A DNA stretch of 64,000 bases. It comes from Lachnospiraceae bacterium. GTDB taxonomy: Bacteria; Bacillota; Clostridia; Lachnospirales; Lachnospiraceae. The stretch's first letter is position 1. The number at the start of each line of letters is the position of its first letter. Shown here one piece after another: positions 27,738 through 37,816 of this stretch. Made by a program: the position numbers and the translations under genes. The notes beneath the pieces were generated by a model. The model ran no database searches. It saw nothing but the letters and a program-made list of their open reading frames with translations, and had not been told where the DNA came from. Where the stretch lies: assembly GCA_902363835.1 (NCBI GenBank), contig CABJBM010000008.1, positions 169,289 to 233,288 of the forward strand, given 5' to 3'.

Positions 27738-29507
27738 TCATCTTTTCCGGTCGTTTATTTTACGAATATCTTCCGGTTTAAACTTGTACCGGTGATCTCT
27801 CGTCAAAAGCCCGTTTGATTCCTGTTCCACATCAGTCAGCTGCGTATAACAAAAACCATTGATCAAATCCGAACCGTAGATTGCATGAATGACCCTTTCA
27901 TACTCTTCCAGAAAATCAGTGTCCGGCACAGAGGTATATCCCCAATCCTGCTCTCCCGCCTGTATCGCCTTTTCCCTGGTAATTTCTTCAGTCTTTTCTT
28001 TTTTTATCCGGATTCCGCCGCACTCTGTAAGAACGACAGGCTGACCGCTATAGGAAAACCCTTTTGCATAAGGAAGCTTTTCCATGATAAGAGGAAGACC
28101 TTCCACCTTCCTGAGACATTCTGCAAACAGCTGATGCTGCTTTTTATCATCTATCTCACCATGTTTATAGCTATGAATTGCACAGATGTCACTTTCCGTC
28201 ATTTCCCAGCCATCATTGGAAATCACCAGACGTGTCGGATCAAGTCCATGTGCCAGATAATACAATGACTGTGCAAAACTCTGCTGCTGTTTATTGGTAT
28301 AAATTCTGGGCACTCCCCAGCTTTCATTCAGCATTCCCCAAACCACAACAGAAGGATGATTATAATCTCTTTGTATGATATCCAGCCATTCTCTGGTAAA
28401 TGCAGCAGCAGCCTGAGGGGTATAGGACCAGAAACTGGCCATACCTTCCCATACAAGAAACCCCAATTGATCCGCCCAGTATAAAAATCTGGGATCTTCT
28501 ACCTTTTCATGTTTTCTGCAGCCATTAAACCCCATAGCCTTTGCTTTTAAGATATCATTACAATATTCCTGATCATCAGGAGCCGTAAGCAAACCTTCCT
28601 TCCAATACCCCTGGTCCAAAACCAGTTTTTGATAATAGGGCTGATTATTTAAATAAAGCTTTCCGTCTTCTATATGTATTTTTCTCATTCCAAAATAAGA
28701 TTTCACCACATCCGCCCGAATGCCGGAATCTTCTTCATCTGCCCGTATGAGCACATGATACAGGATCGGCTTTTCCGGACTCCAGTAGTTTCCTGTAAAA
28801 TGAAAGGAGCCTTCCATGGCTTTTTTTCGAAAAACATCTACAATCAGACTGTTTCTTGCCGTATTGCAAAGCATATTCCCGTGAAATATCTCATCATCTC
28901 CCAAAGTGATGAGCAAATGCACTCTGCATGGCAGAATTGATGTTTCGGCCAGCTGATAATCAATCCGTACTGTCCCTTCATCAATATCCGGTGTAAAATG
29001 CACCCATTCCAGGCAAGTGCCGGAAACCGGTTCCAGCCAGACCGTCTGCCAGATTCCCGTACTGGGAGTATACCAGATAAAACTGGACTCCTCTTCCCAG
29101 AACTGTTTTCCTCTGGGAATCATTTCATCCTTTAACGGATCTTCAACCTCAACCCTTATTGTCTCTTCCGCCCATGTCAGATATTCAGCAATTGGAAAAG
29201 AAAAGGTCGTCTGTCCGCCAATATGGCTGCCAATACAGCTGTTATTAATATAAACCCTGCACTGATAATCCACAGCACCGAAATTTAGGAGAATCTCTTT
29301 TCCCTTCCATTCCTCCGGCACAAAAAACCTTCGTTCATAAGTCACATGATCTTCTCTTATTCTCTTGTTGACACCGCTTTTTTCGCTCTGGCACACGAAC
29401 GGAACCTGAATCTTTGTTTTTTCATCACCATATATAAAATCCCAGGAACCATTCAGGTTCAGCCATTCATTCCTCACAAAGTCCGGACGGGGGTATTCTT
29501 CTCTCAT
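27738..29507 (-). CDS. Glycoside hydrolase family 2 protein
   Basis: Cytoplasmic retaining beta-glycosidase of 589 residues, short for GH2. Domains: jelly-roll sugar-binding domain (about 1-160), immunoglobulin-like domain (165-275), TIM barrel (280-589). The acid/base Glu is E395 in MLNESWGVP and the likely nucleophile E495 in VLTECGG. The layout resembles beta-glucuronidases and small beta-galactosidases, but specificity cannot be read. It sits 12 bp after the permease of a sugar importer and before a HAD phosphatase, so it probably acts on an imported oligosaccharide. No signal peptide. Confidence 0.9.
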   Translation of the reverse strand: MREEYPRPDFVRNEWLNLNGSWDFIYGDEKTKIQVPFVCQSEKSGVNKRIREDHVTYERRFFVPEEWKGKEILLNFGAVDYQCRVYINNSCIGSHIGGQTTFSFPIAEYLTWAEETIRVEVEDPLKDEMIPRGKQFWEEESSFIWYTPSTGIWQTVWLEPVSGTCLEWVHFTPDIDEGTVRIDYQLAETSILPCRVHLLITLGDDEIFHGNMLCNTARNSLIVDVFRKKAMEGSFHFTGNYWSPEKPILYHVLIRADEEDSGIRADVVKSYFGMRKIHIEDGKLYLNNQPYYQKLVLDQGYWKEGLLTAPDDQEYCNDILKAKAMGFNGCRKHEKVEDPRFLYWADQLGFLVWEGMASFWSYTPQAAAAFTREWLDIIQRDYNHPSVVVWGMLNESWGVPRIYTNKQQQSFAQSLYYLAHGLDPTRLVISNDGWEMTESDICAIHSYKHGEIDDKKQHQLFAECLRKVEGLPLIMEKLPYAKGFSYSGQPVVLTECGGIRIKKEKTEEITREKAIQAGEQDWGYTSVPDTDFLEEYERVIHAIYGSDLINGFCYTQLTDVEQESNGLLTRDHRYKFKPEDIRKINDRKR

Positions 29508-29518
29508 TGCTATTCTCC

Positions 29519-30349
29519 TTACTTAATTCCCGATTGCGTAAAGCCTTTAACAATATATTTGTTGGCAAACATGAAGATAACCATGACCGGAAGTACCGAT
29601 ATCACAGTCGATGCCATCATCATTCCCGGATTTGTGTAATTTTCTCCCAAAACCAGGGCTGCAATCCCTAATGTGATAGTTCTCGTTTCATTCCTGTTAA
29701 TCACCAGCGACGGCCACAAGTAGCTGTTATATAAACCTAAAAATGTAATGAAGGCCTGGGTAATAACGACCGGCTTGACTGACGGCAGTACAATATGCCA
29801 TAATACCTGGAAAACATTTGCTCCTTCCACGAATCCGGCCTCCTCCAGCTCCTGGGGGAAAGCCAGGAGAAAATTGTAAATCAGGTATATGCACATAACC
29901 CCAGATCCTGACGGCAGAATCAGCGGCCAGAATGTATTTAAACCTCCCATTAACTTGAACGTGTAAAACAGAGGAAAGTACGTCACAATTTCCGGTACTG
30001 CCATCGCCCAAATCAGTGATACCAAAAGGAAACTCTTGCCCGGCAGCGGAAGTCTGGCAAGGGAATAAGCAGCCAGTACACTGACAGTAATTCTGAGTAC
30101 TGTACCGGCCACTGTAACAACCACCGTATTAAAAAGCCAGAGGAGTATGGGAGACGCAGCGGTATTCATAAACAACTCCCTGTAATTGTCTAATGTCCAC
30201 GTTTTGGGAAGAAGTGTTTTGGACGTAACGGACTCCGCAATCCCCTTAAAGCTGGTAAAGAACATAAACAGAAGCGGAAGGAGAAAGATATATGCAACCA
30301 AACAGGCAAGGACTACTAAAAATATTTTACTGACATTTTTCCCTTTCAT
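29519..30349 (-). CDS. Sugar ABC transporter permease, MalG type
   Basis: CUT1 permease of 276 residues from the ATG at 30349, placed by TAGGAGGAATT; the longer open frame would begin inside the partner gene. Hydrophobic segments are spread over the whole length. The EAA loop reads EAGFVEGANVFQVLWHIVLPSVKP, with Gly in place of the usual second Ala. Second permease of the GH2 locus. Confidence 0.9.
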   Translation of the reverse strand: MKGKNVSKIFLVVLACLVAYIFLLPLLFMFFTSFKGIAESVTSKTLLPKTWTLDNYRELFMNTAASPILLWLFNTVVVTVAGTVLRITVSVLAAYSLARLPLPGKSFLLVSLIWAMAVPEIVTYFPLFYTFKLMGGLNTFWPLILPSGSGVMCIYLIYNFLLAFPQELEEAGFVEGANVFQVLWHIVLPSVKPVVITQAFITFLGLYNSYLWPSLVINRNETRTITLGIAALVLGENYTNPGMMMASTVISVLPVMVIFMFANKYIVKGFTQSGIK

Positions 30350-30357
30350 AATTCCTC

Positions 30358-31248
30358 CTACCTTAATTCTTCTTTTTCTTTGGTAAGATAATACTGGCCA
30401 ATTGAACAAAGCACAATCACGATCCCCATCAATACTGTCATAGCACTTCCGACGCCCAGATCATTCCGGTCCATAATGGTAGATGTAATTACCATAATTA
30501 AAGACTTCGTTGTTTCACCAGGCCCGCCCTTAGTCATCAGCCTGGTCTGGCCATATACATTAAAGGAGGCGATGATTGTAGTCATAAGCACAAAGAAAAA
30601 AACATTTTTAATCCCCGGAAAGATAATGTATCTGAGTTGCGTCCAAAAACCGGCTCCGTCAATGGCCGACGCTTCATATAACTGCATATCTATTTCATTC
30701 AGAGCATTTACAAACAGCATCATATTATAGCCGATTGTCCACCATACGGTGGCGGCTGTCAGAGAGACCCACACAAACGGCTGCTGTTCCAGCCATGGGA
30801 CCGCCTTTTTGATAACCCCCATGCTAAGCATCAGGTTATTGAGATAACCGCCGTTTCCTTTCATAAGCCATATAAAAACGGCGGTTACCGCTGTTACCGA
30901 TACAGAATAGGATACAAAATATATTGTTCGGAACACTCCTCTCACCTTCCCGGGAAGCCGGTCCAGCAAAAGTGCCAGAACCAGACTTCCTGCTACAAGA
31001 AAAGGTGTCGTCGCCCCTACAAAAATCAGGGTATTTTTTAAACCAAGCAAAAATGCCTTATGATACATAGATGAAGAAAATAGTATTTTGATATAGTTAT
31101 CCAATCCAACAAAACCCTGATTTCCTTTTACAAGGCTGTACTTGGTTACGCTCATTATAATGCCATATACAAACGGCATAAGCCAAAACATAATAAAAAA
31201 GATGATGAAAGGTACTATAAACAAGACAGCCATACTCTTTTTCTTCAT
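30358..31248 (-). CDS. Sugar ABC transporter permease, MalF type
   Basis: CUT1 permease of 296 residues with six or seven hydrophobic segments; EAA loop EASAIDGAGFWTQLRYIIFPGIK. It is 50 bp downstream of the binding-protein gene and 8 bp upstream of the MalG-type gene. As in the first sugar locus there is no local ATPase gene. Confidence 0.92.
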   Translation of the reverse strand: MKKKSMAVLFIVPFIIFFIMFWLMPFVYGIIMSVTKYSLVKGNQGFVGLDNYIKILFSSSMYHKAFLLGLKNTLIFVGATTPFLVAGSLVLALLLDRLPGKVRGVFRTIYFVSYSVSVTAVTAVFIWLMKGNGGYLNNLMLSMGVIKKAVPWLEQQPFVWVSLTAATVWWTIGYNMMLFVNALNEIDMQLYEASAIDGAGFWTQLRYIIFPGIKNVFFFVLMTTIIASFNVYGQTRLMTKGGPGETTKSLIMVITSTIMDRNDLGVGSAMTVLMGIVIVLCSIGQYYLTKEKEELR

Positions 31249-31298
31249 AATTTTCCTTTACTTTCTATAAAGCTCGTCGTCTTAACTGAAGTTATTGA

Positions 31299-32618
31299 TT
31301 ATTCTTCCGAAAGCTCAATAGCAATATCCGTAGCATTCTTCAGCTCTGCCATCAGCTGATCTCTGGTTAATTCAGGTTCCTGAAGCACTAGTGCCCAGAC
31401 TGTTGAATTTACATATTTAACCTGTTCGCGGATATTATAAATTGCAGGAAGAATCATTGCATCATCAAATATTCCGTAATTAACATTTGCTACCGGATAT
31501 TTGTCTGGGTTTTCCTTTACTTTTTCCATGGTAGCCAGATGGATGGGGGCCTGACCGGAATCTGCCCAGTTAAGCATCACATCCGGCTGATACGCATATT
31601 TCATAAACGCTGCAATACCATCAAGTTTTTTCTGGTCCGTCACTTCAGCAGATACACCGAAAGTATGTCCGCCGGCCGGTACGCATGGAGTCTCTCCATA
31701 TAACTGGGGAAGAACCCCAATTCCAAGATTGTCACCCAGAATTTCTTTTGCTGATGTATAATTCCAGGGACCTGTCAGACATACGGCACTTTTAACGCTT
31801 GCATTATCTGCAGATTCATTCACAAAAGTATTATAGTGATCCTGGTCTCCCAGTCCTTCCGCACTGAGGTGGTCTTTATAAATCAGATTATGTACCTTCA
31901 TAAATGCATCGCAGATTTCCTCGGTATCCATCTTGATGTGCTCTCCTTCCACCCAGTTGCATCCGGATTGGCCGAGGGCAGTCATCCATGCCCACTGCTG
32001 ATCTCCTGTCAGGGGAATTCCAATGGGATAAACACCAGTATTTACAGAATCAAGCTTATCCCGCAGTGCTATCATATCGTCATAATTCTTTGGCGGAGTA
32101 TCAACCAGTTCCTTATTATAATAAAACGTTTCTGCATAAAGATCCAAAGGAAAGGCAAAGACTCCGTCATCATATTTCGCATAGGATTGAGTGATCGGAT
32201 GGAAGTCATTCTCAAAAGATATTCCGGCTTTGTCATACAGATCCGATACCTCTCTGAGGAGTCCCAACGCATGATAGGTGGAGATCCAGTCAGCATGGAT
32301 GATGAGCATATCAAAATGATCGGACTTAAATTTGGTATAATGATCGGCATCTTGCAGCTGTTCTATAAAATATTGATTCTGGGATTGGTTAAAGCCATCT
32401 ACGATTTTTCTCATAAAAGGTCCGTCACCGCCGGTAAATCCGTTAATAAAGGTAATCTTTGTCCGTTCATCTCCTTTTGCCGCATCAGAAGCAGGGGTTG
32501 TCTCCTGCGCCGCTGCCTCATTTTTTACTTCCGTTGTCCCCGAAGAGGGGGCTCCCCCGCATGCCGTCAGGGAAAAAGCCATTAATGTGGATAGTAATAA
32601 TGCCGCCTGTTTTTTCAT
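31299..32618 (-). CDS. Sugar ABC transporter substrate-binding lipoprotein
   Basis: Solute-binding protein of 439 residues with a lipoprotein signal (lipobox LTAC, Cys20) and a Ala/Glu/Thr-rich linker. Blocks such as FAFPLDLYAETFYYNKELVD and AVCLTGPWNYTSAKE are typical of family 1 oligosaccharide-binding proteins. First gene of the GH2 operon, divergent from the ArsR-type regulator across an AT-rich 305-bp gap. Confidence 0.92.
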   Translation of the reverse strand: MKKQAALLLSTLMAFSLTACGGAPSSGTTEVKNEAAAQETTPASDAAKGDERTKITFINGFTGGDGPFMRKIVDGFNQSQNQYFIEQLQDADHYTKFKSDHFDMLIIHADWISTYHALGLLREVSDLYDKAGISFENDFHPITQSYAKYDDGVFAFPLDLYAETFYYNKELVDTPPKNYDDMIALRDKLDSVNTGVYPIGIPLTGDQQWAWMTALGQSGCNWVEGEHIKMDTEEICDAFMKVHNLIYKDHLSAEGLGDQDHYNTFVNESADNASVKSAVCLTGPWNYTSAKEILGDNLGIGVLPQLYGETPCVPAGGHTFGVSAEVTDQKKLDGIAAFMKYAYQPDVMLNWADSGQAPIHLATMEKVKENPDKYPVANVNYGIFDDAMILPAIYNIREQVKYVNSTVWALVLQEPELTRDQLMAELKNATDIAIELSEE

Positions 32619-32923
32619 GTTTTTCTCCTTTTCTTTTTTTAATCTTTACTTGAAAATCTTCACGCCCTTTATTATAATAACAATATAATAAAAGATTATC
32701 AGTTCCCGTTTACCGCAATATTATTACTGTTTTTTTGTTAAGAAAATGGTATCATATTTTGTTTTATTCGTCAATATATCCGGTATAAATAGTATTTTTT
32801 TATATATAATGCACAATTTATTTATATTAATTTGTTATGTTTTATTTTTTATTCCATTTTTTATGTATTTAATAATCGATTTTAACTTCAATAATAATGT
32901 AATAATGTAAGAAAGGAATTCCT
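32619..32923. promoter_or_regulatory. Divergent control region with palindrome
   Basis: Very AT-rich divergent intergenic region between the binding-protein gene and the ArsR-type regulator. It contains the perfect 12-bp palindrome TTATTATAATAA at 32669-32680, about 50 bp before the binding-protein start, and further TTATTATA-like elements. AT-rich interrupted palindromes are typical ArsR-family operators, so this is the first place to look for regulator binding. No clear -35/-10 pair could be chosen. Confidence 0.4.
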
Positions 32924-33892
32924 ATGAAAAAACAAAAAGCTCCTGTTAAAATTATAGGCGAACGGGATATTGCATTAAACCTAAGTAACCTCACCCATCA
33001 CAATCATATTATTTCAATTGGAAAAGCACTCTCCTCTCCGGTCCGGCTCAGTATATTAAATTTGTTAAAAACAACCCCTCTGTCAATACAGGAAATTGCT
33101 GCTATCCTATCTATTCCTGTATCATCAACCGCTGCCCATATTAAATGTCTAGAAGAAGCACGGCTGGTAGTGACAGAAACACAGCCCGGAAAACACGGCT
33201 CCATGCGGGTATGCATCTGCAGCATACAGACGTTCACCCTGGAAACCTTTGATTCTGATTTGGATGTTGTGGATAACACCATTGTTGTTGAGATGCCCAT
33301 CGGCAATTACTTTCAATGTCAGGTGGAGCCCACATGCGGACTGGCAGATGAAAACGGCGCCATTGACACATACGACAGTCCAACCTCCTTTTATTCTCCT
33401 TACCGCATGAAAGCTCAGCTTTTATGGTTTCAGCAAGGATTTATTGAATATCGTTTTCAAAATCTGATCAATCCGCTGCTGAATCTTCATGAAATTTCAT
33501 TTTCTATGGAATTATGTTCAGAAGCACCCGGATTTCTGGAAGATTGGCCCTCCGATATTACTGTTTCAATAAACGGACATGAAATCACTACCTTTTGCTC
33601 ACCCGGCGATTTCGGGGCCAGACGGGGGCGTCTGACGCCTGCCGCGTGGGGCAATGGGAGAACTCAGTATGGCCTGCTAAAAACATTTTCCGTCAGGGAA
33701 GACGGCGGATACTTAGACAGAAATCTGATCAATCCGGAGCTGCATATCAAAGATCTGGAGTTAGAGAAATATCCCTACATTTCTCTGGTCATAGCCATAA
33801 AAAAAGACGCCAGATATATAGGAGGTATTAATTTATTTGGGGAGAAATACGGAGATTATCCGCAGGGAATCATCATGAATTTAATATATTAA
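32924..33892 (+). CDS. ArsR-type regulator with large C-terminal domain
   Basis: A 322-residue DNA-binding protein. Residues 30-105 form an ArsR winged helix (GKALSSPVRLSILNLLKT, then IQEIAAILSIPVSSTAAHIK). The remaining 210 residues are not from the short ArsR sensors; they are rich in beta-strand pattern and aromatic residues and end near GGINLFGEKYGDYPQG, suggesting a sugar-binding or sandwich domain. No metal-binding CVC motif. Divergent from the glycoside importer, co-directional with the isomerase-like gene, so it probably controls the locus in response to a sugar. Confidence 0.8.
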   Translation: MKKQKAPVKIIGERDIALNLSNLTHHNHIISIGKALSSPVRLSILNLLKTTPLSIQEIAAILSIPVSSTAAHIKCLEEARLVVTETQPGKHGSMRVCICSIQTFTLETFDSDLDVVDNTIVVEMPIGNYFQCQVEPTCGLADENGAIDTYDSPTSFYSPYRMKAQLLWFQQGFIEYRFQNLINPLLNLHEISFSMELCSEAPGFLEDWPSDITVSINGHEITTFCSPGDFGARRGRLTPAAWGNGRTQYGLLKTFSVREDGGYLDRNLINPELHIKDLELEKYPYISLVIAIKKDARYIGGINLFGEKYGDYPQGIIMNLIY

Positions 33893-33913
33893 TCTAAAAA
33901 CAGGAGGAGAATC

Positions 33914-34720
33914 ATGAGAGACATTAATATCTCCACGATCATCGGCAGTGAAATGCCGGTGGAGAAACAATTTCAACTCATTAAAGAAGCCGGTTTCAAT
34001 GGTATTTTTACCACATTCACCGGCAGGGAGCCCATTGAATTCTGGGCGGAGGAAGCTTTAAAAAACCAGCTGAATTTTGAAACTATCCATGCACCGTTCC
34101 AGTATGCAAACCGGCTCTGGGAAGCCGGTTCTGCCGGGAAGGAATATCTGGCTTATTTAAAAACCATTATTAATGCCTGCCAAAAAATCCAGGTAGACAA
34201 ATGTATCATGCATGTAACAGTAGGTAACACTGCCCCGGACATTTCCGCAGAAGGACTGAATCTGTTTTCCGAATTGTGTTATTACGCAAAATCAAAGAAT
34301 GTACATATCTGTTTTGAAAACCTTGAGCCTCTCCCACATATTGATGCCGTAATGGAATGCATCACAGATCCATTTCATGGTTTTTGCTGGGACTGCGGCC
34401 ATAATACATGTTATACCCCTCACATTGACATGATAAAAAAATTCGGTTCCCGTCTGAAATGTGTTCACATCCACGATAATCTTGGAGTAACACAGCCCGG
34501 GAACATCGATTACCGGGATGACCGCCACCTTCTTCCTTTTGACGGAATTCTGGACTGGGACTGGTATGCCGGGAAATTAAATGAGCTGCATTACCAGGGA
34601 CCGCTCACTTTAGAGCTTTCCATCCTGGGAAAGCCGGAATATAAAACAATGCCCCTTGCCTCCTATTTGAGCCAGGCATATGAAAGAGGGTGCCGGATAA
34701 GAGAAAAGCTTGCATATTGA
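33914..34720 (+). CDS. Sugar isomerase/epimerase-like TIM barrel protein
   Basis: Protein of 268 residues in the AP-endonuclease-2 / xylose-isomerase-like superfamily. Metal-binding positions look intact: H in ETIHAPF, H in KCIMHVTVG, E in CFENLEPL, D and H in WDCGHN and H in VHIHDN, E in LELSILG. It likely isomerises or epimerises a free or phosphorylated sugar, but members range widely. It follows the ArsR-type regulator by 21 bp with AGGAGG before the ATG. Confidence 0.85.
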   Translation: MRDINISTIIGSEMPVEKQFQLIKEAGFNGIFTTFTGREPIEFWAEEALKNQLNFETIHAPFQYANRLWEAGSAGKEYLAYLKTIINACQKIQVDKCIMHVTVGNTAPDISAEGLNLFSELCYYAKSKNVHICFENLEPLPHIDAVMECITDPFHGFCWDCGHNTCYTPHIDMIKKFGSRLKCVHIHDNLGVTQPGNIDYRDDRHLLPFDGILDWDWYAGKLNELHYQGPLTLELSILGKPEYKTMPLASYLSQAYERGCRIREKLAY

Positions 34721-34766
34721 AAGGGCGGCCATCCTCAACCATGTCACTTCGTACACAGCTCTTTCA

Positions 34767-34860
34767 GATGGATATGGTTGTGATGAGCATTATGATCCTG
34801 TGTATTGTGTCAGCGGTTTTGTATCAGGGGATTGCTTTGCTGGAAAAGAAAATTAAATTT
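34767..34860 (+). pseudogene. Permease 3'-end fragment, copy B
   Basis: Encodes the equivalent of the last 31 residues of the permease ending at 26730 (QMDMVVMSIMILCIVSAVLY and onward), about 86 percent identical in DNA by eye count (13 mismatches in 94). The rest of the permease is absent; the reading frame has no ribosome-binding site, so it is a relic. The stop codon found in copy A after KKIKF is lost here. See also 43642-43683 and 59776-59924. Confidence 0.8.
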
Positions 34861-34866
34861 TTTTTA

Positions 34867-34920
34867 AAAGGAGTCTTTACCTTATGGATTGGTATTTATC
34901 CATAAGGTAAAGACTCCTTT
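34867..34920 (+). terminator. Very strong hairpin terminator
   Basis: A perfect 23-bp stem beginning AAAGGAGTCTTTACC at 34867-34889 and closing at 34898-34920, with an 8-base loop, then GTTATTTAT. It lies immediately after permease relic B and about 145 bp after the isomerase-like gene. Confidence 0.85.
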
Positions 34921-35204
34921 GTTATTTATATAATAAATCTGAAATTTAAAAACTTACATCAACTCAATATCATTATTTTAATTTTACTATATTGGCATTC
35001 AATAAAAAACCAAATCCAAACCCCTGAAGGCTTACCGCACTGATACCACACAATTTCAAAGACTTATGGCCAAACTGGATATGATAGTATCAGGAACCTT
35101 TTAATCTTTTTTGTAATATATCTGCATAAAGAACATAAGTCTAAAACGGTTTCTTTTGACTTTATTGAACACCTGTTAAAAACAGCCTGTAATGCTTCAA
35201 TCCG

Positions 35205-36608
35205 TCACATTTGGGCAATCTTATGAGGATTTAAAATATTATTAGGGTCAAACACCTTTTTTATTCCGTTCATCAGAATTAAATTCACCTCAGGGAGAGA
35301 TTCCCTAAGATAAGGCTTCTTAGCAAAACCAATGCCATGTTCTCCGGATACCTGACCTCCCAGCTTTCTGGCCTTTTCATAAACTTTCTCCATAGCTTTG
35401 CTCATACGTTTTTCCCATTCCTCGTCGCTTAAATCATCTTTCAGCATATAGGCATGGAGGTTCCCGTCTCCCGCATGTCCGAAACTCTTAATCCTTAACT
35501 CACACTCTTTTTGCAGGCTATGCAGATAGGTGACCATTTCATTGACGGAACTTCTTGGAACGACCATATCAACCTCATCCATGTAGGTGGTGGAACCTTT
35601 GATGGCTTCCAGGAATGCTCCCCTGGCCTTCCAGATGGATTCTTCTCTCTCCTCAGTGTCAGAAATCAACACATCCAGGGCCCCCTGTTCCAGACAGAGC
35701 TTTGCAACACTGTCATATGCCTTTTCAATTTCTTCTACAGAATTTCCGTCAAATTTTAAGAGCAGATAAGCATCTGACTGCTTATCCGGAAATGCCTTTC
35801 CTAAATACTGCTCTGCATCAATAATAACTTCCCGCTGCATGAATTCAATGGCTGTGGGAATGGTCTTTGATTTGACAATTAAAGGAACCGTATTGATTGC
35901 ATGATCCAGGGTAGGGAACGGAATCAGCAGGCTGATCACCATCTTTGGGCGGGGAATCAGCTTTAATGTGGCCTTTGTAATAAAGCCGAGAGTTCCCTCA
36001 GATCCTACCATTAAATCCTTAAGGGCATATCCGGAGCTGTTTTTTACGACCTTACCTCCAAATTCCGTAATCTCGCCACTTGGAAGGACAACTTCCAGCC
36101 CCCTTACATAGTCACGTGTCACTCCATATTTCACGGCACGCATGCCTCCTGCATTGGTGCTGATGTTCCCCCCAATGGTAGCAGATTTTTCGCCTGGATC
36201 CGGCGGATAGAACAGATCATGATCTTCCACGTAAGCAGAAAGCTCCATCAGCAGAACACCTGGCTCCACCGTAATTGTCAGATTATCCTCATCCAGTTCA
36301 AGCACATGATTCATTAGCGTGGTATCTATCATGATTCCGTGTTCCATTGCAACGGATGATCCCACCAGGCCGGTACCGGCACCTCTTGGAGTCACGGGGA
36401 TGATATTTTCATAGGCATACTTCATGATTTCAGATATCTCTTCTGTTGATTTTGCTTTCACTACAATGTCAGGATAGCTGCTGGTACCGCTTAATTCATC
36501 ATGACTGTACTCTTCATTAATAAAATCACCGATCAGAATACGCTCCTCGTCCAGAATGATACTTTTTATGTAAGCAATATCATCATTATCCAGTTTTTTA
36601 TATCCCAT
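35205..36608 (-). CDS. lctD: FAD-linked D-lactate/glycolate-type dehydrogenase
   Basis: Flavoprotein of 467 residues of the GlcD/FAD-binding type 4 family. The FAD segment [14 protein letters not shown] is at the N-terminal third, and the C-terminal domain has [11 protein letters not shown] and [15 protein letters not shown]. It follows etfB-etfA with only 2 bp between, the same set as the Acetobacterium woodii electron-bifurcating lactate dehydrogenase (LctBCD), which couples lactate oxidation with NAD to ferredoxin oxidation. The remnant of a lactate permease upstream supports lactate as substrate. Paralogous glycolate or 2-hydroxyglutarate dehydrogenases are the alternative. Confidence 0.85.
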   Translation of the reverse strand: MGYKKLDNDDIAYIKSIILDEERILIGDFINEEYSHDELSGTSSYPDIVVKAKSTEEISEIMKYAYENIIPVTPRGAGTGLVGSSVAMEHGIMIDTTLMNHVLELDEDNLTITVEPGVLLMELSAYVEDHDLFYPPDPGEKSATIGGNISTNAGGMRAVKYGVTRDYVRGLEVVLPSGEITEFGGKVVKNSSGYALKDLMVGSEGTLGFITKATLKLIPRPKMVISLLIPFPTLDHAINTVPLIVKSKTIPTAIEFMQREVIIDAEQYLGKAFPDKQSDAYLLLKFDGNSVEEIEKAYDSVAKLCLEQGALDVLISDTEEREESIWKARGAFLEAIKGSTTYMDEVDMVVPRSSVNEMVTYLHSLQKECELRIKSFGHAGDGNLHAYMLKDDLSDEEWEKRMSKAMEKVYEKARKLGGQVSGEHGIGFAKKPYLRESLPEVNLILMNGIKKVFDPNNILNPHKIAQM

Positions 36609-36610
36609 GA

Positions 36611-37804
36611 CTATACTCCTTCCTTCTCTTTTATCCTTGCAATCAGTTTAGGGATAATTTCATAGAGATCGCCTACCAGACAATAATGAGCTGATTTGAA
36701 GATGGGCGCCTTGGGGTCGTTATTGATTGCAAATATGGTATCTGAATGGTTCATGCCGGCCACAAACTGAATGGCGCCGGAAACTCCACAGGTGATGATC
36801 AGCGTTGGTCTGACAGTACGTCCGCTTAAGCCAATCTGATATTTTGCATCCAGCCAGCCGGCTTCTGCCATTGGTCTGGTGCATGCTACCTGGCCTCCCA
36901 TAAGATCTGCCAGCTCCCGGAGCATGCTTAAATCCTCTTCTTTTTTCACTCCTCTTCCTGCAACCACCAGAACTTCAGAATTCTCAATGAAGGTCTCTTT
37001 CTCCTTTGGCAGAATATCAATGACCTCCACATGACAGACAAGCTTTCCCTCATCTATATCACAATTCACGATTGCTCCCGACTTCACTTCTGAGCGGGCA
37101 GGGGCGTTCATGATTTTATACCGGACTGTAGCGATCTGAGGACGATGGTTTGGAGTCTTGATATGAGCCATAATATTGCCGCCAAATGCTGGCCTGATCT
37201 GGGATAAATCCGTATTTTCATTCATTTCCAGAATGGTACAGTCCGCAGTCAGACCGGTTTTCATTCTGGCAGCCACTCTTGGCGCAAGCTGGCGTCCTAT
37301 TGTGGTTGCACCTACCAGAACGGAAGAGGGTTTGACTTTTTTAATAAAATCTTCAAAGACTGCTGTATAGGGCTCTATTTTAAAACGAGCCAGTTCCTCC
37401 TTATCATATAGGAAGACTTTATCAGCTCCGTAATGGAGGATTTCTTCACTTTTTTCACGGATATTCTTTCCCATGAACAGAACATATACCTCCTGCCCGG
37501 TAACTGCCGCCAGCTCCTTTGCCTTTCCAATCAGTTCATAGGTGACCGGATGAATAACACCATCTACATGGTCTGCATAAACAGCAATTCCCTTCCATTC
37601 GTCCTTGTTGATCTCGGTTTTTTTTACGTCCTCCACATACTCTACCACGCCCTCAGGTCCCTTTTTTACACAAAGGCGGCACATCTTGCAGGCAGCATTT
37701 ACAATAACCTTTCCATCCTGCTCCTCCAGCGCTCCAAAGGGACAGATATTTATCAATTCCTGATGATCAGAAATTCTCTCCTGATGTATGATTAACCTTG
37801 CCAT
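36611..37804 (-). CDS. lctC: Electron transfer flavoprotein alpha subunit, one-cluster type
   Basis: EtfA of 397 residues. The N-terminal 55 residues form a short ferredoxin-like extension with Cys21, 39, 42 and 45, enough for one [4Fe-4S] cluster, as in LctC of bifurcating lactate dehydrogenase. The Etf core shows [27 protein letters not shown] and the FAD-binding [19 protein letters not shown] and [12 protein letters not shown] blocks. 12 bp after etfB, 2 bp before the dehydrogenase. Differs from the EtfA at 49444, which has two clusters. Confidence 0.92.
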   Translation of the reverse strand: MARLIIHQERISDHQELINICPFGALEEQDGKVIVNAACKMCRLCVKKGPEGVVEYVEDVKKTEINKDEWKGIAVYADHVDGVIHPVTYELIGKAKELAAVTGQEVYVLFMGKNIREKSEEILHYGADKVFLYDKEELARFKIEPYTAVFEDFIKKVKPSSVLVGATTIGRQLAPRVAARMKTGLTADCTILEMNENTDLSQIRPAFGGNIMAHIKTPNHRPQIATVRYKIMNAPARSEVKSGAIVNCDIDEGKLVCHVEVIDILPKEKETFIENSEVLVVAGRGVKKEEDLSMLRELADLMGGQVACTRPMAEAGWLDAKYQIGLSGRTVRPTLIITCGVSGAIQFVAGMNHSDTIFAINNDPKAPIFKSAHYCLVGDLYEIIPKLIARIKEKEGV

Positions 37805-37816
37805 TTCTTCACCCCC

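Noticed and set aside
34690..34905. A 71-codon rightward frame after the isomerase-like gene
   Set aside because: It overlaps the isomerase gene end, has no ribosome-binding site and only contains the permease-tail relic plus the terminator stem.
35030..35110. A possible protein-coding remnant (TQFQRLMAKLDMIVSGTF in one phase)
   Set aside because: Too short and not identifiable; stop codons directly upstream.
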